Notes: generated by a model from the sequence alone, not told the origin. Counted from the stretch's first letter, positions 17,812 through 27,691 are shown. The stretch is DNA of 64,000 bases from Paenibacillus montaniterrae (GCF_018403185.1 NZ_BOSE01000007.1:1-64000); one strand, 5' to 3'. Program-made: numbers and translations.

Positions 17812-20800
17812 TACCTCTCTATGAATCTGTTGATTAATATTGCTGCTTCTGACCTTGTCGCCTCCCCTCCCGGTGACAGCGTATCTGGGGTCGTGCCTTT
17901 CAACAGACCGATCGCCAGAGCCGTTTCAACATCGGCTTGTGCCCATGTCGACACCTGATCTCCGTCTTTATAAAGCGACAAATCCGCCTGCATAGGCGCT
18001 AGCTCAGGATCGACCAGGCGCAATGTGCGTACGAGCATAACGACGAGCTGCTCACGGGTAATGAAGGCTTGCGGCTTAAAGCTGCCGTCCGCGTAGCCTT
18101 GAGCAATTTGCAGTTCGCCTGCAACGCTTGCCGCTGCATAATACCAATCCTGCTCGGCTACATCCGTAAAACGCGCTGCTCCGACTCCAGGCATGCCCAG
18201 CGCATTGACAATAAGCTGTGCAAATTCGGCTCTCGTCACTCGCTCCTCTGGTGCAAAACGCTTATCGCTCTTGCCATTGATGATGCCATATGCAGCCAAG
18301 CGCTCGATTTCCTGCTTAGCCCAATGCGACTGAATATCATCGAAGCTTCGTGCTTGCTCGACTACTACCCAGTTGCTGCTGTACAGCTGTGGAATCTCAA
18401 CCGTCAAGCCGCCGTTTTCCTGCTTGGTCAACACTGCCGGCACATAGCGGTAACGTTTGGCGGCAGCATCATAGTATTGCACGCTCCATTTTTGCTGTAC
18501 GACTGCTTCCTCCGCTTTTGTTCCATCCAAATGAGCGGTCACTTGCAGCGTAAGCTGCTGCTGCGCAGAATCAACCTGCTTGCCATCGACATATACGGAA
18601 ATCGAATGGAATGCGCTTTGCGGCTTCATCTCCGGCAACGTAAGAGGAAGCTGCTCAGCTTGCGACATGTACAATGCAATCAGCTCGCCCTCTTGTCCAA
18701 GCAGATTTGCAAGCTCCCTTGTAGAAAGCCTATATTGCACCTCGCCCAACTGTACAACAATCGACTTGAGCTGCTGTTGTGCTGCAAGCTGCTGCAGCTG
18801 TTCAGCAGAAAGCTCCAGCGCTGCCTGCTTGGCTGCCGCTTCTGCAGGCATCCTGATCAGCATGCCCTCTCCTGTCGCATGGTTAAGCAGCTGCTGCCAA
18901 GCGCTATCTGTCACTTGGTAGGCTGTTACAGCCTGGCCTTGCTCATCCTTGCGCTCTGTGACAATAAAGCTGCTGTCAGGCTTCGGCTGTTCAGGCTGAG
19001 GCTGGGGCTGAACGACTGCTCCGCCTGTAGTTGCCGCTGTAGCCGTCAAGCTATTCTTGCTCCAATTGCCGCTTTCATCAACTGCATCCAACATAAATTG
19101 ATAGCTGCTGCCTGAGCGCAATCCGGAAATGAGCACTTCTTTTTCCGTGCCGGCTATAAGCTGATAGCCGCCATTCCAGGTCAAACGATAGCTGACCGCG
19201 CTTGCATCGACTGCCTCCGGCAATGTTAATTTAATTTCCGAAGCACTTTGCACGCTTGCCGATAGACGAGCAGCATTTGTGCTCCATACCGGAGCCTCAG
19301 TGTCACGCACTGTCACTGTATAAGCTCTTGTGCTGCTGCCTGCCGTCACCGTTACAACGCTGCTGCCTGCCTTAACCGCTTGCAAACTGCCATCTGGCTG
19401 TACTGCAACTGCCTCTCCCTCCACTGCAATGCTTGCCGAATCAAGCTTATCTCCTGCCATTGTCCAAGCTGTCAGCTCGGCCGTATCGCCAAGCTCCAGC
19501 ACAAACGGAGCTTGCCGCACGCCGTTAAAGGTCACGTAGAAATCAAAATCCTTAAAGCTGTAGCCTTGGTTTAACCGTTTCAGCTCAAATGCCGCAGCGC
19601 CTTCACGTAAATCGCCCAGTCTTGAGTCTCTCACGATCGTCCCGCCAAGCGCAGCAGTGCCGGAAATATTGCCTGAAGCTGCAATCCCCCAAGTACCAGA
19701 ACGCTCAACGCTGTTGCGCTCCAGCAGCAGTCCACTCGCCGGCTGCTCGCCAAGGAAGGAAATCCCTTGATAGGTGCTGTCGACAATACTGTTGTCTTGA
19801 ATGACAATACTGCCATCCAGCGGTCGATCACTCGTATAAATAAACATCGCGCCAAAATCTGCAGGCCAGTTATGCTCTCTGCCCCCTGTACGCAGCAGCG
19901 TATTGCGTGCTACTAGCGTTGTGCCTTCAAAGCGCTCAGGATTATGTCTCGTGCTTACACTAATACCTGCGCCAAATGCAATCGTATCAGCCGCAATGTT
20001 GTCAACAACCGTCACATCCTTGCCGCCATAGATTGATATATTGCTTGCCAGCCATGGCAGCTCTACTGTATTGAAGCGGAACGTATTGCCCACTGATTGT
20101 GTGCCGTTCGCCCACATTGCCAATCCATCATCACCCGAATAGCGTATGGAAGCATGCTCCGCCATTGAATGGCTGGTGCCGCTGCTGAAGTTAATGCCAT
20201 CGGCATACGTATTGCGAATTTGTACATCTGACACGTACAAGCCTGTAGTAGCCAGCATTTCTCCGCTGTCCAGCTCCTTCTGATTGATCCAAATGCCCGT
20301 TTTCGTACGGTTAATTCGCAAATGAGACAGAATCGAGCCCGTGCCGTATGTGCCGTCAAATCCAGATTCCTCCAGCTCGTCGATGCGAGCGGAGCGCTTG
20401 CCGTCAATCGCCAGATCATATATTTCCACATCGCTGCCAAGCCCGATAAAGCCGTAGCCAATCAGCTCTGTATGCCATTTGCCCGCTCCGCGTATCGTAA
20501 TGTTGGATACTGGAATAGGTTCGCCTGCTATCTCATATTGACCAGCAGGAATGTAAACACCATAGCCCAGCTTTTGCGCAGCCGCGATCGCCTCGATTAT
20601 CGCTGCCCGATCATCCTGTCCATCGCCCGCAACTGCTCCATAATCTGCTGCATTGACATAGCCCTGCGGCTGCTCATAGGCTTCTGGCGCAAGCGCCAAT
20701 TCGATCAGATCCACAATCATATATGGCTGCTCGTTCAGCTTTTGAATCGTAATGACATCGCCAGCTTTAACCTCAGGAATAGCAATTGTGTGCTCGTCAT

Positions 20801-23800
20801 AGAAGCGATGAGCATTGCCATCGGCAGGACGATTGCTCCACGGATAGCTGCCGTATACCCACGCATATTGTGAGCTAATAACAGGCTGCTCGACCAGTTT
20901 GCCGTTAATAAGCAGCCCATACTGCGCAGTTATTCCGCTGCCATCCTCGCTATCCGGCAAAATGTAACGCAAGGTCAAACGATTTGCAGCCTGCTGAACC
21001 TCAAAGGTAATGTCATCCTCGGCTTCAACCAGCTTCACTGCGCCTCTTGCCGAGCTTTCTGCTGCCATAGAATAATACTGTCTGCCTGGCTCCAGCAGCT
21101 CGCCAGTCGTTGCTGCCAGCTCCGCTTCATAAACAACCGCTTCAGCCGTTGCGCCGCGATAGGCTAGCGGCAGCACCTGCTCGACAGTAAGTTGATCAAG
21201 CCACAGCGGCTGCTTGTCGCTATAGACGCTGGACAACACGACTGTATTTAGCCCTTGGCGCAGCGAAAGCTCAAATTGTGCGGTTTGCCATTCATCCCAG
21301 CTTGCCGCGGAGTTGAGCTGCACCGTTCCACCAGCAAGTCCGTTAACCTTAGCCTCAAGCTGCTTGCTGCCGCTGCCGGCGAAGGCGTAGCGCAGTGCAG
21401 TTTTGTAGGTGCCATCTTCAGGCGCATGAACCGTAAATATAAGCTGCTGCTCTTGGTCGGTAAAGCCCGCTACAACGCCGCTTCCTTCCGCATTCCGTGC
21501 CAGCAGCGTTTCAACTGCAAGCCCGCCTCTGACAAAAGCGTCCTCAGCTTGAATCGTTACATCCGCTACTGTGTAAACGATGCTTAGCTGTGGAGCGCTT
21601 GACGCGCTTGATGCATTTGCAACGCTCGCCGCTTTATACGGCGTCAGCTCCAGCTTGCCTTTCCCTGATGCAAGTTGCCAGGACAAGCTGGCGTCAGGCT
21701 CAGCGCCAAGCTGCTGCTGCGTTGCCGATTCGTAACGTCCAAGCTCATCGTTCCAATAAACGAACAAGCCAGTCGCTTTATGTTGCAGCCATTGATAGCC
21801 GTTATAATCCCACAGCACCCACTCTGCTTCATCCGGCGCATATGTCGCCGAGCTTTCTTCAAGCACAATTTGCTCCTGCTTAATGAGCAGCTGCTTGCCT
21901 TGTCCATGCAGCTGGAATGGCTGGTTGTGCGGAATCCAGCTTGTATATACAGGCTCACTATTGCTTTCCTCCGCATGAGGCACTACCGTTTCGCTTGCCT
22001 GCTCAATGCTCCAGTGCAAATCTGCCGCTTCAACCGACTGCAGCGATTGCTGCGCATAGCCTGCCCGATCACGCAAATGCACATATTCAAGCGGAGCCGT
22101 TGTGCTGCGAATAAGCGCATGGCTGCCTGTTGGCGCCGGCTCAATCCACCAGTAGCTTTGCTCCTCGCCAGCGGCTGGGCTGACCGTCACCAGCAGCTGA
22201 TCCTTTGTGCTGTACTGGATTTGCTTGCCGCTTAAGCGATTTGTAATCGTATATTGCTGCGGCGTATCGGGATTTGCTTCAATTAGCCAATGCCCTCTGC
22301 CATCTGTTTCGGCAAGCTCGCCATATAAAATGACGCCGTTGGCGTTTTCATACAAATACTGCGAGGTAGCCTCATTTTTCAAGCGCGCGTATCCCTCTGG
22401 AATAGCGATCGGCATATGCTCTGGCGCTGCTTCTACAATCCAGCCCGCGCTTCCCCAGAATGAAGGAATATTGCTCGCCTGCGCATAGCCAGTTCCATCC
22501 TCAACATGAACAAGCTTGTCAGGCTGATAAACGTTCACGATATTGATGATGCCCTCGCCGCTTTCCGGCAGCGTCCATTTTGCGCTAGTCCAGCTTGACT
22601 CAATTTCACCAGCAGGCAATGGCGCCAGATGGGCATTTTCACCGCTATCCATCCCTTCAATATGGATGTAATGGCCCGTTGCCCGATTTATAATGCGATA
22701 CTGATCATTGTCGAGTGCTTCCAGCTGCCAATGGGAAGCAGCATCCTCCAATGCAGGCTCGCCGTATGCAACCTTGCCATCCTGCTCATACAAATATTGG
22801 CCGGTATAGCTGTTCTTCAAGCGAATAAAGCTTGGTCCGCTATCCTTAACAGCAATAAAACGCCACTGCGGACTGCCCCATGCGGCTGGAATAGCTCCAT
22901 ATTGCACATGGCCGAGCTTTTTCTCTACATGCAAGTAAATTTCACCCTGCTCATTTATCGCCGAAATATGCTTGTTGCCCGCTGTTTGCATATTGGCAAT
23001 ATTCCATAATATAGCGTCATCTACTTCCACCTGCTCAACAAGTGGTACAGGGGTAAGGTCATCGGTTACACCGTTCAAGCTGATATAGTGTCCTGTAGCG
23101 CGATTTTGCAGCGTATATGCGCCGTCATGCTCTTCAACCAGCCAGTGTCCGCGCTCATCGGAGCTGCTTACATTGCCGTAACGAAGAACGCCTTCATCCT
23201 CATACATATACAGCTCAAGCCAATCATTTTGAATGCGGATATAGCCCGGCTGCTCCTGATCGGGATTGTCAACATGAGGAGCCTTCGTCTTTACCTCCTC
23301 CAGCATCCATTGCGCTGAGCCCCAATTTGCGAGGATCGAGCTTGCCTGGGCATAACCGGTCGAATCCTCCAAATGAATCAGCTGTTCGCTTTGCTGACTG
23401 CTTTGAATATTCCACAGTCCTTCCCCAGCACTTACAAGCTTCCACTGGGTCTCCGCTTTAGCAGGCTCGCTTAACTCCTCCAGCACAAGCGGACTAAGAT
23501 GGTCCTGCAGGCCGCTGCGTGAAATGGCCTTGCCGCTGCTGCGGTTTACAAGCCGCACATCCTCGCCCTGCTGCTCAATCACCCAATGTCCAGCAGGATT
23601 TGATTCTGCTGTATCTGTGGAATAGCTGACCTTATCATCCAGTGCCATCAAATAAGCGCCGGTATAGCTGTTTTTCAGGCGCATATAGGTGTTGACCGGT
23701 TCAAGCTTCCACTGCACACTGCCCCATTGCGGCGGAATATTGCTCGCCTGGGCATAGCCAGTTCCATCCTCGACATGCAAATACGACTGTGACTTTGCAG

Positions 23801-24230
23801 CGCTCTCTACGTTGAAAAACCCATCTGTAAGCGCATTCAACAAATGCCACTGAATACGTTCCGCTTCCTGCGGCTGACTGGCCTGCTCATCATGCAGAAG
23901 CACAACGGGCTCCAAATGCGACTCGGCTGCAGACACCGCCATCCATTTACCAGTTTCGCGGTTTTGAATTTTTACTTGTTCCCCATCCTGCACAATTTGC
24001 CAGTGCGAGGCTTGGTCGGTTTCTACCGGGCTGCCATAAGCAACCTTGTCCTCCAGCGCATACAAATAAGCGCCCGTATACTGATTTTGAATGCGCACAT
24101 ATGAAGCATCCTGCGCCGCTTCAGCTTGCACATCCGCTGCTTGCACCTTCCCGCTTGGAAAAGCAGGGAGGGAGCTAAACAGCAGCAGCAATGCCAAAGC
24201 AATCAGCTTTAGTTTCTGACCTGTCAACAT
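17811..24230 (-). CDS. giant cell-surface GH87-like glucanase with SLH anchor
   Basis: A 2139-residue exported protein. Order: signal peptide (LTGQKLKLIALALLLLFSS); at least five N-terminal repeats of about 145 residues, up to about residue 880, each with an RLKNSYTGAYL-like, an HW...NR.TG-like and a GYAQAS...WGS.QW-like segment; a CBM35-like module; a sandwich region; a beta-helix starting NAADYGAVAGDGQDDRAAI with YADGINF and YSGDDGLAMW at the same 23/24 spacing as in the neighbouring enzyme; a Big2-like domain; an Fn3 domain (DTEAPVW...); and three C-terminal SLH domains (FDDIQSHWAKQEIERLAAYG, FTDVAEQDWYYAA). It should be bound to secondary wall polymer by SLH domains and degrade alpha-1,3-glucan at the surface. 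ATG 24230 follows AAGGGAG; an upstream extension to 24293 lacks support. The repeats look beta-trefoil-like; that is inference. Confidence 0.8.
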   Translation of the reverse strand: MLTGQKLKLIALALLLLFSSLPAFPSGKVQAADVQAEAAQDASYVRIQNQYTGAYLYALEDKVAYGSPVETDQASHWQIVQDGEQVKIQNRETGKWMAVSAAESHLEPVVLLHDEQASQPQEAERIQWHLLNALTDGFFNVESAAKSQSYLHVEDGTGYAQASNIPPQWGSVQWKLEPVNTYMRLKNSYTGAYLMALDDKVSYSTDTAESNPAGHWVIEQQGEDVRLVNRSSGKAISRSGLQDHLSPLVLEELSEPAKAETQWKLVSAGEGLWNIQSSQQSEQLIHLEDSTGYAQASSILANWGSAQWMLEEVKTKAPHVDNPDQEQPGYIRIQNDWLELYMYEDEGVLRYGNVSSSDERGHWLVEEHDGAYTLQNRATGHYISLNGVTDDLTPVPLVEQVEVDDAILWNIANMQTAGNKHISAINEQGEIYLHVEKKLGHVQYGAIPAAWGSPQWRFIAVKDSGPSFIRLKNSYTGQYLYEQDGKVAYGEPALEDAASHWQLEALDNDQYRIINRATGHYIHIEGMDSGENAHLAPLPAGEIESSWTSAKWTLPESGEGIINIVNVYQPDKLVHVEDGTGYAQASNIPSFWGSAGWIVEAAPEHMPIAIPEGYARLKNEATSQYLYENANGVILYGELAETDGRGHWLIEANPDTPQQYTITNRLSGKQIQYSTKDQLLVTVSPAAGEEQSYWWIEPAPTGSHALIRSTTAPLEYVHLRDRAGYAQQSLQSVEAADLHWSIEQASETVVPHAEESNSEPVYTSWIPHNQPFQLHGQGKQLLIKQEQIVLEESSATYAPDEAEWVLWDYNGYQWLQHKATGLFVYWNDELGRYESATQQQLGAEPDASLSWQLASGKGKLELTPYKAASVANASSASSAPQLSIVYTVADVTIQAEDAFVRGGLAVETLLARNAEGSGVVAGFTDQEQQLIFTVHAPEDGTYKTALRYAFAGSGSKQLEAKVNGLAGGTVQLNSAASWDEWQTAQFELSLRQGLNTVVLSSVYSDKQPLWLDQLTVEQVLPLAYRGATAEAVVYEAELAATTGELLEPGRQYYSMAAESSARGAVKLVEAEDDITFEVQQAANRLTLRYILPDSEDGSGITAQYGLLINGKLVEQPVISSQYAWVYGSYPWSNRPADGNAHRFYDEHTIAIPEVKAGDVITIQKLNEQPYMIVDLIELALAPEAYEQPQGYVNAADYGAVAGDGQDDRAAIIEAIAAAQKLGYGVYIPAGQYEIAGEPIPVSNITIRGAGKWHTELIGYGFIGLGSDVEIYDLAIDGKRSARIDELEESGFDGTYGTGSILSHLRINRTKTGIWINQKELDSGEMLATTGLYVSDVQIRNTYADGINFSSGTSHSMAEHASIRYSGDDGLAMWANGTQSVGNTFRFNTVELPWLASNISIYGGKDVTVVDNIAADTIAFGAGISVSTRHNPERFEGTTLVARNTLLRTGGREHNWPADFGAMFIYTSDRPLDGSIVIQDNSIVDSTYQGISFLGEQPASGLLLERNSVERSGTWGIAASGNISGTAALGGTIVRDSRLGDLREGAAAFELKRLNQGYSFKDFDFYVTFNGVRQAPFVLELGDTAELTAWTMAGDKLDSASIAVEGEAVAVQPDGSLQAVKAGSSVVTVTAGSSTRAYTVTVRDTEAPVWSTNAARLSASVQSASEIKLTLPEAVDASAVSYRLTWNGGYQLIAGTEKEVLISGLRSGSSYQFMLDAVDESGNWSKNSLTATAATTGGAVVQPQPQPEQPKPDSSFIVTERKDEQGQAVTAYQVTDSAWQQLLNHATGEGMLIRMPAEAAAKQAALELSAEQLQQLAAQQQLKSIVVQLGEVQYRLSTRELANLLGQEGELIALYMSQAEQLPLTLPEMKPQSAFHSISVYVDGKQVDSAQQQLTLQVTAHLDGTKAEEAVVQQKWSVQYYDAAAKRYRYVPAVLTKQENGGLTVEIPQLYSSNWVVVEQARSFDDIQSHWAKQEIERLAAYGIINGKSDKRFAPEERVTRAEFAQLIVNALGMPGVGAARFTDVAEQDWYYAAASVAGELQIAQGYADGSFKPQAFITREQLVVMLVRTLRLVDPELAPMQADLSLYKDGDQVSTWAQADVETALAIGLLKGTTPDTLSPGGEATRSEAAILINRFIER

Positions 24231-24294
24231 AATAAAGCTCCCTTCTACTGTTTTGAAATGGTGGTGAATAGTACCACTGGTGGTTTCAGACACG

Positions 24295-24480
24295 CCCTAA
24301 TGAAACTGGATAACGCTATTTGTGACAAATGACGTCTTTCTCCGTTCTAATGAATGCACAGCATCTTATTAGTTTATTTTCACACTAAATGAGGCCGTTT
24401 TTCTTCATTAGCGTTACACATATTCGTTAGATCTCCATTGACAGCAAACTGCTACTTTAGCGTTATCCAGATTCTTTAAA
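24295..24480. repeat. Family-3 AT-rich repeat, copy B
   Basis: Begins TAATGAAACTGGATAACGCT and ends with TAGCGTTATCCAG, so the ends form a 13-bp perfect inverted repeat (CTGGATAACGCTA). It includes TTCTAATGAAT as in copy A at 13855-14040. It lies just upstream of the giant GH87 gene and could contain its promoter, which I could not pick out. Confidence 0.55.
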
Positions 24481-24519
24481 ACCTTCACTTTAGCTTTGCT
24501 CAGAAGTCTTGCGGGATAG

Positions 24520-24676
24520 CAGCGCTCCGGAGCAATGCATCCTTCAGTCAGCGCTACGGAGCAATGCATCCTTCAGTCGCTTTTTAAATCGTAATGCTCT
24601 TATTTGAATTTATAAGGTAGCATTACGATGTTAAAGGCGACCCACTTCGTTTTCCGGATACTTTGCTCCTCCGCTG
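24520..24676. repeat. Family-2 long palindrome, copy A
   Basis: A nested palindrome with arms AGCGCT..GGAGCAATGCATCC and GGATACTTTGCTCC..CGCTG outside, GTCGCTTT with AAAGGCGAC next, and ATCGTAATGC with GCATTACGAT inside. The left outer arm is duplicated as two 29-bp units (24521-24549, 24550-24578). The same element occurs at 56286-56414. In both places a family-1 array begins right after it. Confidence 0.8.
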
Positions 24677-24688
24677 TAGCTTTTTTTG

Positions 24689-25100
24689 AGTGTTGGACCA
24701 AGAAGATGGCACGATACTAGAAGGCGAGGAGCGCAGCGTAGGCCATTAGCTACGTGAGCACCTACAACGTTTCCGTAGGAAACATACTTCGGAAGCATAC
24801 TTTTTCGGTAGCGTGACATATTCGACGTCGAGTAATCCCCCACGCAACACATCGTCATCAAAGTCATGTTTTTTAAACTTCACCTTCCAAATCAAGGTTT
24901 AAAAAGCAGGGCTTTCAGGACCAAGAAGATGGCACGATACTAGAAGGCGAGGAGCGAAGCGTAGGCACTAGCTACGTGAGCACCTACAATGTTTCCGTAG
25001 GAAACATACTTCGGAAGCATACTTTTTCGGTAGCGTGACATATTCGACGTCGAGTAATCCCTCACGCAACACATCGTCATCAAAGTCATGTTTTTTAAAC
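24689..25100 (+). repeat. Family-1 structured repeats, locus 4 (two copies with extra module)
   Basis: A copy at 24689-24878 lacks its 5' closing arm; a full copy runs 24897-25100. Both carry an extra apical module of about 40 nt holding the hairpin GTTTCC-GTA-GGAAAC and a second short hairpin with CTTCGGAAG. The array ends seven bases before the stop codon of the GH31 gene and is oriented against it. Confidence 0.85.
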
Positions 25101-25106
25101 TTCCTC

Positions 25107-27656
25107 TTAAAGAAATGGAATGACGGCGCTGCTGCTCTTTCCCTCTACTGCCTGCTGAAGCGGTATCGTTTTACCCTCGAAGCTGAGCTCCTTAATCGGA
25201 ACGAGGCTGTGCACGACAAATTTGCGCGTTTGCCAGGTTGGACGATAGCTGTCGTGCAGCTTTTGCTCGGTAATGCTCAAGCGCTGCTGCTGCAGCTCGA
25301 TCGTGCCTGCTACCTCATACGCAGCCGCAACCTTATAGGCAGGCTGTTCATACAGATGCGGCTTAATGCCAAGCCACTGCTCAGCCTGCTTTGCCTCTAA
25401 AGCATCACTGCCCTCCGCTGACTCATTGCTTGCAGCTTGACTTTCCACCTGCTCATTGCTTGAAGCCTGGCCTTCCGCTTGCTCGATGCCTACAGCATGA
25501 TCAAACTCGAGATTAAACGTTTTACCATCATCTTCATATAACCGATAGCGCAGCTTTTGCTGCTCGCCATCGAGATAGATATGATAGATAATTTGCTCAG
25601 CTGCGTGCTCGGTTGATTGACGCACATTTTCCTCAAAGCGCACGCTATTGGCGCGGATGTATAGCGGAATTTTATGCAGATCGGCGCTTGCTGCGATGAC
25701 CTGCCCGCCGTCTATGCAGGTATCGCTCCAGTAGTCAAACCAGCGTCCAGGCGGCAGCAGCACGGTGCGGCTGTGATGATCGGGCCGCAGAATCGGCGCT
25801 ACGAGAACATTGTCGCCAAACATAAATTGATCGGTGATCGACTCCGCAGCTGCAAGAGTCGGAAACTCAAGAAACATCGGACGCATGATCGGCAGCCCTG
25901 TACGTGCCGCCTCCTCCGCCAGTGTATACAGCTGCGGCAGCCAACGGTAGCGCAGCTCAATCGCTTCCCGAACCGCTGCTTCGAACCTCTCGCCGAATAC
26001 CCACGGCTCCTGACGCGCGCTTTTCAGCTCGCTATGATTGCGGAAGTAAGGAGTAAACACTGCTGCCTGCGTCCAGCGCACCAGCAGCTCGCCTTGCGCA
26101 TCATGCGCGAAGCCGCCAACATCGGCGCCGCAGAACGGCACGCCGGACAGCCCCAGGTTCAAGCACATTGGAATCAGCATTTGCAAATGCTCCCAAAAGC
26201 TGCGGTTGTCGCCCGTCCAAACCATGCCGTAGCGTTGAATGCCAGCATAGCCGGAACGGGTTAATACGAATGGGCGCTCCTGCAGCGACTGCAGCAGTCC
26301 TTCATAGGTCGCCTTGCTCATCGTCAAGCCATATACATTGTGCAGCTCGCGATGCGTTTTGCGTGCTCCTCTGCCTTCATGGGCATGCAATATATGCAAA
26401 TCCATCGTTTTCGACTCATTAAATACCGACGGCTCGTTCATATCATTCCAAATGCCCGCTACTCCCTGCTTAATAAGCCAATCCTGCTTCTCGCCCCACC
26501 AGCGCCGCACCTGCTCGCTCGTAAAGTCGGGAAATGCGCTATCGCCAGGCCATACAGGACCGATAAAGCTTGCACCATGCTCATCCTCGCAGAAATAACG
26601 CCGCTTCGCCCCTTCATCATAAACATGATAGCCTTCATCCTGCTTCACGCCCGGGTCAACAATCGTCACAATGCGAACTCCCTGCTGCTGCAAGGAACGG
26701 TTCATCTCGGCAAACTGCGGGAAGCGCTGCTGATCAACCGTAAAGACGCGATAGCCGTCCATATAGTGAATATCGAGATAAATCGCATCAAGCGGAATTT
26801 GCTTGTCGCGGAACGTCTCTGCAAGCTGCCGCACCTCCGCCTCGCTTTGATAGCTGTAGCGAGATTGATGATAGCCGAGCGACCATTTCGGCGGCAGAGG
26901 CGCATAGCCGGTTAGCTCGCGATACTGCGCAAGCACTTCCCTCGCATTTGGACCAGCCAGCAAATAATAATCGAGATCGCCGCTCTCTGCGCCAAACGTC
27001 ATATAATCAGGATGGCGCATATCGAAATAAGACTGCGATGTATTATCGAACAGCAGCCCGTAGGCTCGCTGCTCATCTATCGCCAAATAATAAGGAATCG
27101 ACACATATAGCGCATTCGTTTCCTGATTATGAGGAGCGTACACATCGGTGTTCCACATCAGCAGCTTCTCGCCTTTTTTGTTGAGAAAGCCCGCTTTTTC
27201 GCCAAAGCCGTAGAAGCGCTCCGCTGGCGTAGACTGCTTGGTGCAGCGAACCCCTCCAGAAGGCGTCACGCCCATCCCGTCAACGGGCTCGTCAACAATA
27301 AGCGCGCCAGTCTGGACATCGAAAAAGCTGATGCTGAACGGCTGATGTGAGACAACGACTTTTACATTTGCCGTTTGAATAATCGTCTGCTGCTCAAGCT
27401 GCTCGATGTGAAGCGAGCAAGGCTGCGGCTGAAGCACAACCCCGTAGCTTTCAAAAATTAATGCTGCGCCTGCCGGACGATGCAGCAGGCGAATGATAGA
27501 ATCTGTATAAACGACAGCATAGATTTCAGCATGCTGACATTGAAAATGAATGCTTCTCCCAAGCGTATTAACCTGCTTGACATTGCCAGGAGCCGTTATC
27601 GGCTCGATCTGTTCAGCTTCAAAATGCTCAGGATGTATTGATAGACTAGTTTCCAA
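25107..27656 (-). CDS. GH31 alpha-glucosidase, cytoplasmic
   Basis: About 849 residues without a signal peptide. The family nucleophile lies in GIWNDMNEPS and the acid/base in WTGDNRSFWEH; SGVPFCGADVGGF and RYRWLPQLYTLAEEA are further GH31 motifs. It should release glucose from alpha-glucan oligosaccharides imported by the adjacent transporter. I prefer a TTG start at 27656, ten bases after GGAGAGGAG; an upstream TTG at 27677 would place that site inside the gene. The gap to the permease gene is 35 bp. A Glu/Gln/Ser/Ala-rich insertion (GIEQAEGQASSNEQVESQAA and following) interrupts the C-terminal beta domain. The sulfoquinovosidase signature is not evident. Specificity for alpha-1,3 links is inferred from the GH87 neighbours. 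Confidence 0.92.
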   Translation of the reverse strand: METSLSIHPEHFEAEQIEPITAPGNVKQVNTLGRSIHFQCQHAEIYAVVYTDSIIRLLHRPAGAALIFESYGVVLQPQPCSLHIEQLEQQTIIQTANVKVVVSHQPFSISFFDVQTGALIVDEPVDGMGVTPSGGVRCTKQSTPAERFYGFGEKAGFLNKKGEKLLMWNTDVYAPHNQETNALYVSIPYYLAIDEQRAYGLLFDNTSQSYFDMRHPDYMTFGAESGDLDYYLLAGPNAREVLAQYRELTGYAPLPPKWSLGYHQSRYSYQSEAEVRQLAETFRDKQIPLDAIYLDIHYMDGYRVFTVDQQRFPQFAEMNRSLQQQGVRIVTIVDPGVKQDEGYHVYDEGAKRRYFCEDEHGASFIGPVWPGDSAFPDFTSEQVRRWWGEKQDWLIKQGVAGIWNDMNEPSVFNESKTMDLHILHAHEGRGARKTHRELHNVYGLTMSKATYEGLLQSLQERPFVLTRSGYAGIQRYGMVWTGDNRSFWEHLQMLIPMCLNLGLSGVPFCGADVGGFAHDAQGELLVRWTQAAVFTPYFRNHSELKSARQEPWVFGERFEAAVREAIELRYRWLPQLYTLAEEAARTGLPIMRPMFLEFPTLAAAESITDQFMFGDNVLVAPILRPDHHSRTVLLPPGRWFDYWSDTCIDGGQVIAASADLHKIPLYIRANSVRFEENVRQSTEHAAEQIIYHIYLDGEQQKLRYRLYEDDGKTFNLEFDHAVGIEQAEGQASSNEQVESQAASNESAEGSDALEAKQAEQWLGIKPHLYEQPAYKVAAAYEVAGTIELQQQRLSITEQKLHDSYRPTWQTRKFVVHSLVPIKELSFEGKTIPLQQAVEGKSSSAVIPFL

Positions 27657-27691
27657 TGCTGGTTGTCTCCTCTCCAATTCTCTTTATCTGT

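Noticed and set aside
18069..19115. Long plus-strand frames inside the giant GH87 gene
   Set aside because: They have no ribosome binding site or family features and lie antisense to a clearly coding gene.
25107..27656. GH31 as a sulfoquinovosidase partner of the SsuD-like operon
   Set aside because: The GH31 lies 19 kb away with a maltodextrin-type importer and has ordinary alpha-glucosidase motifs.
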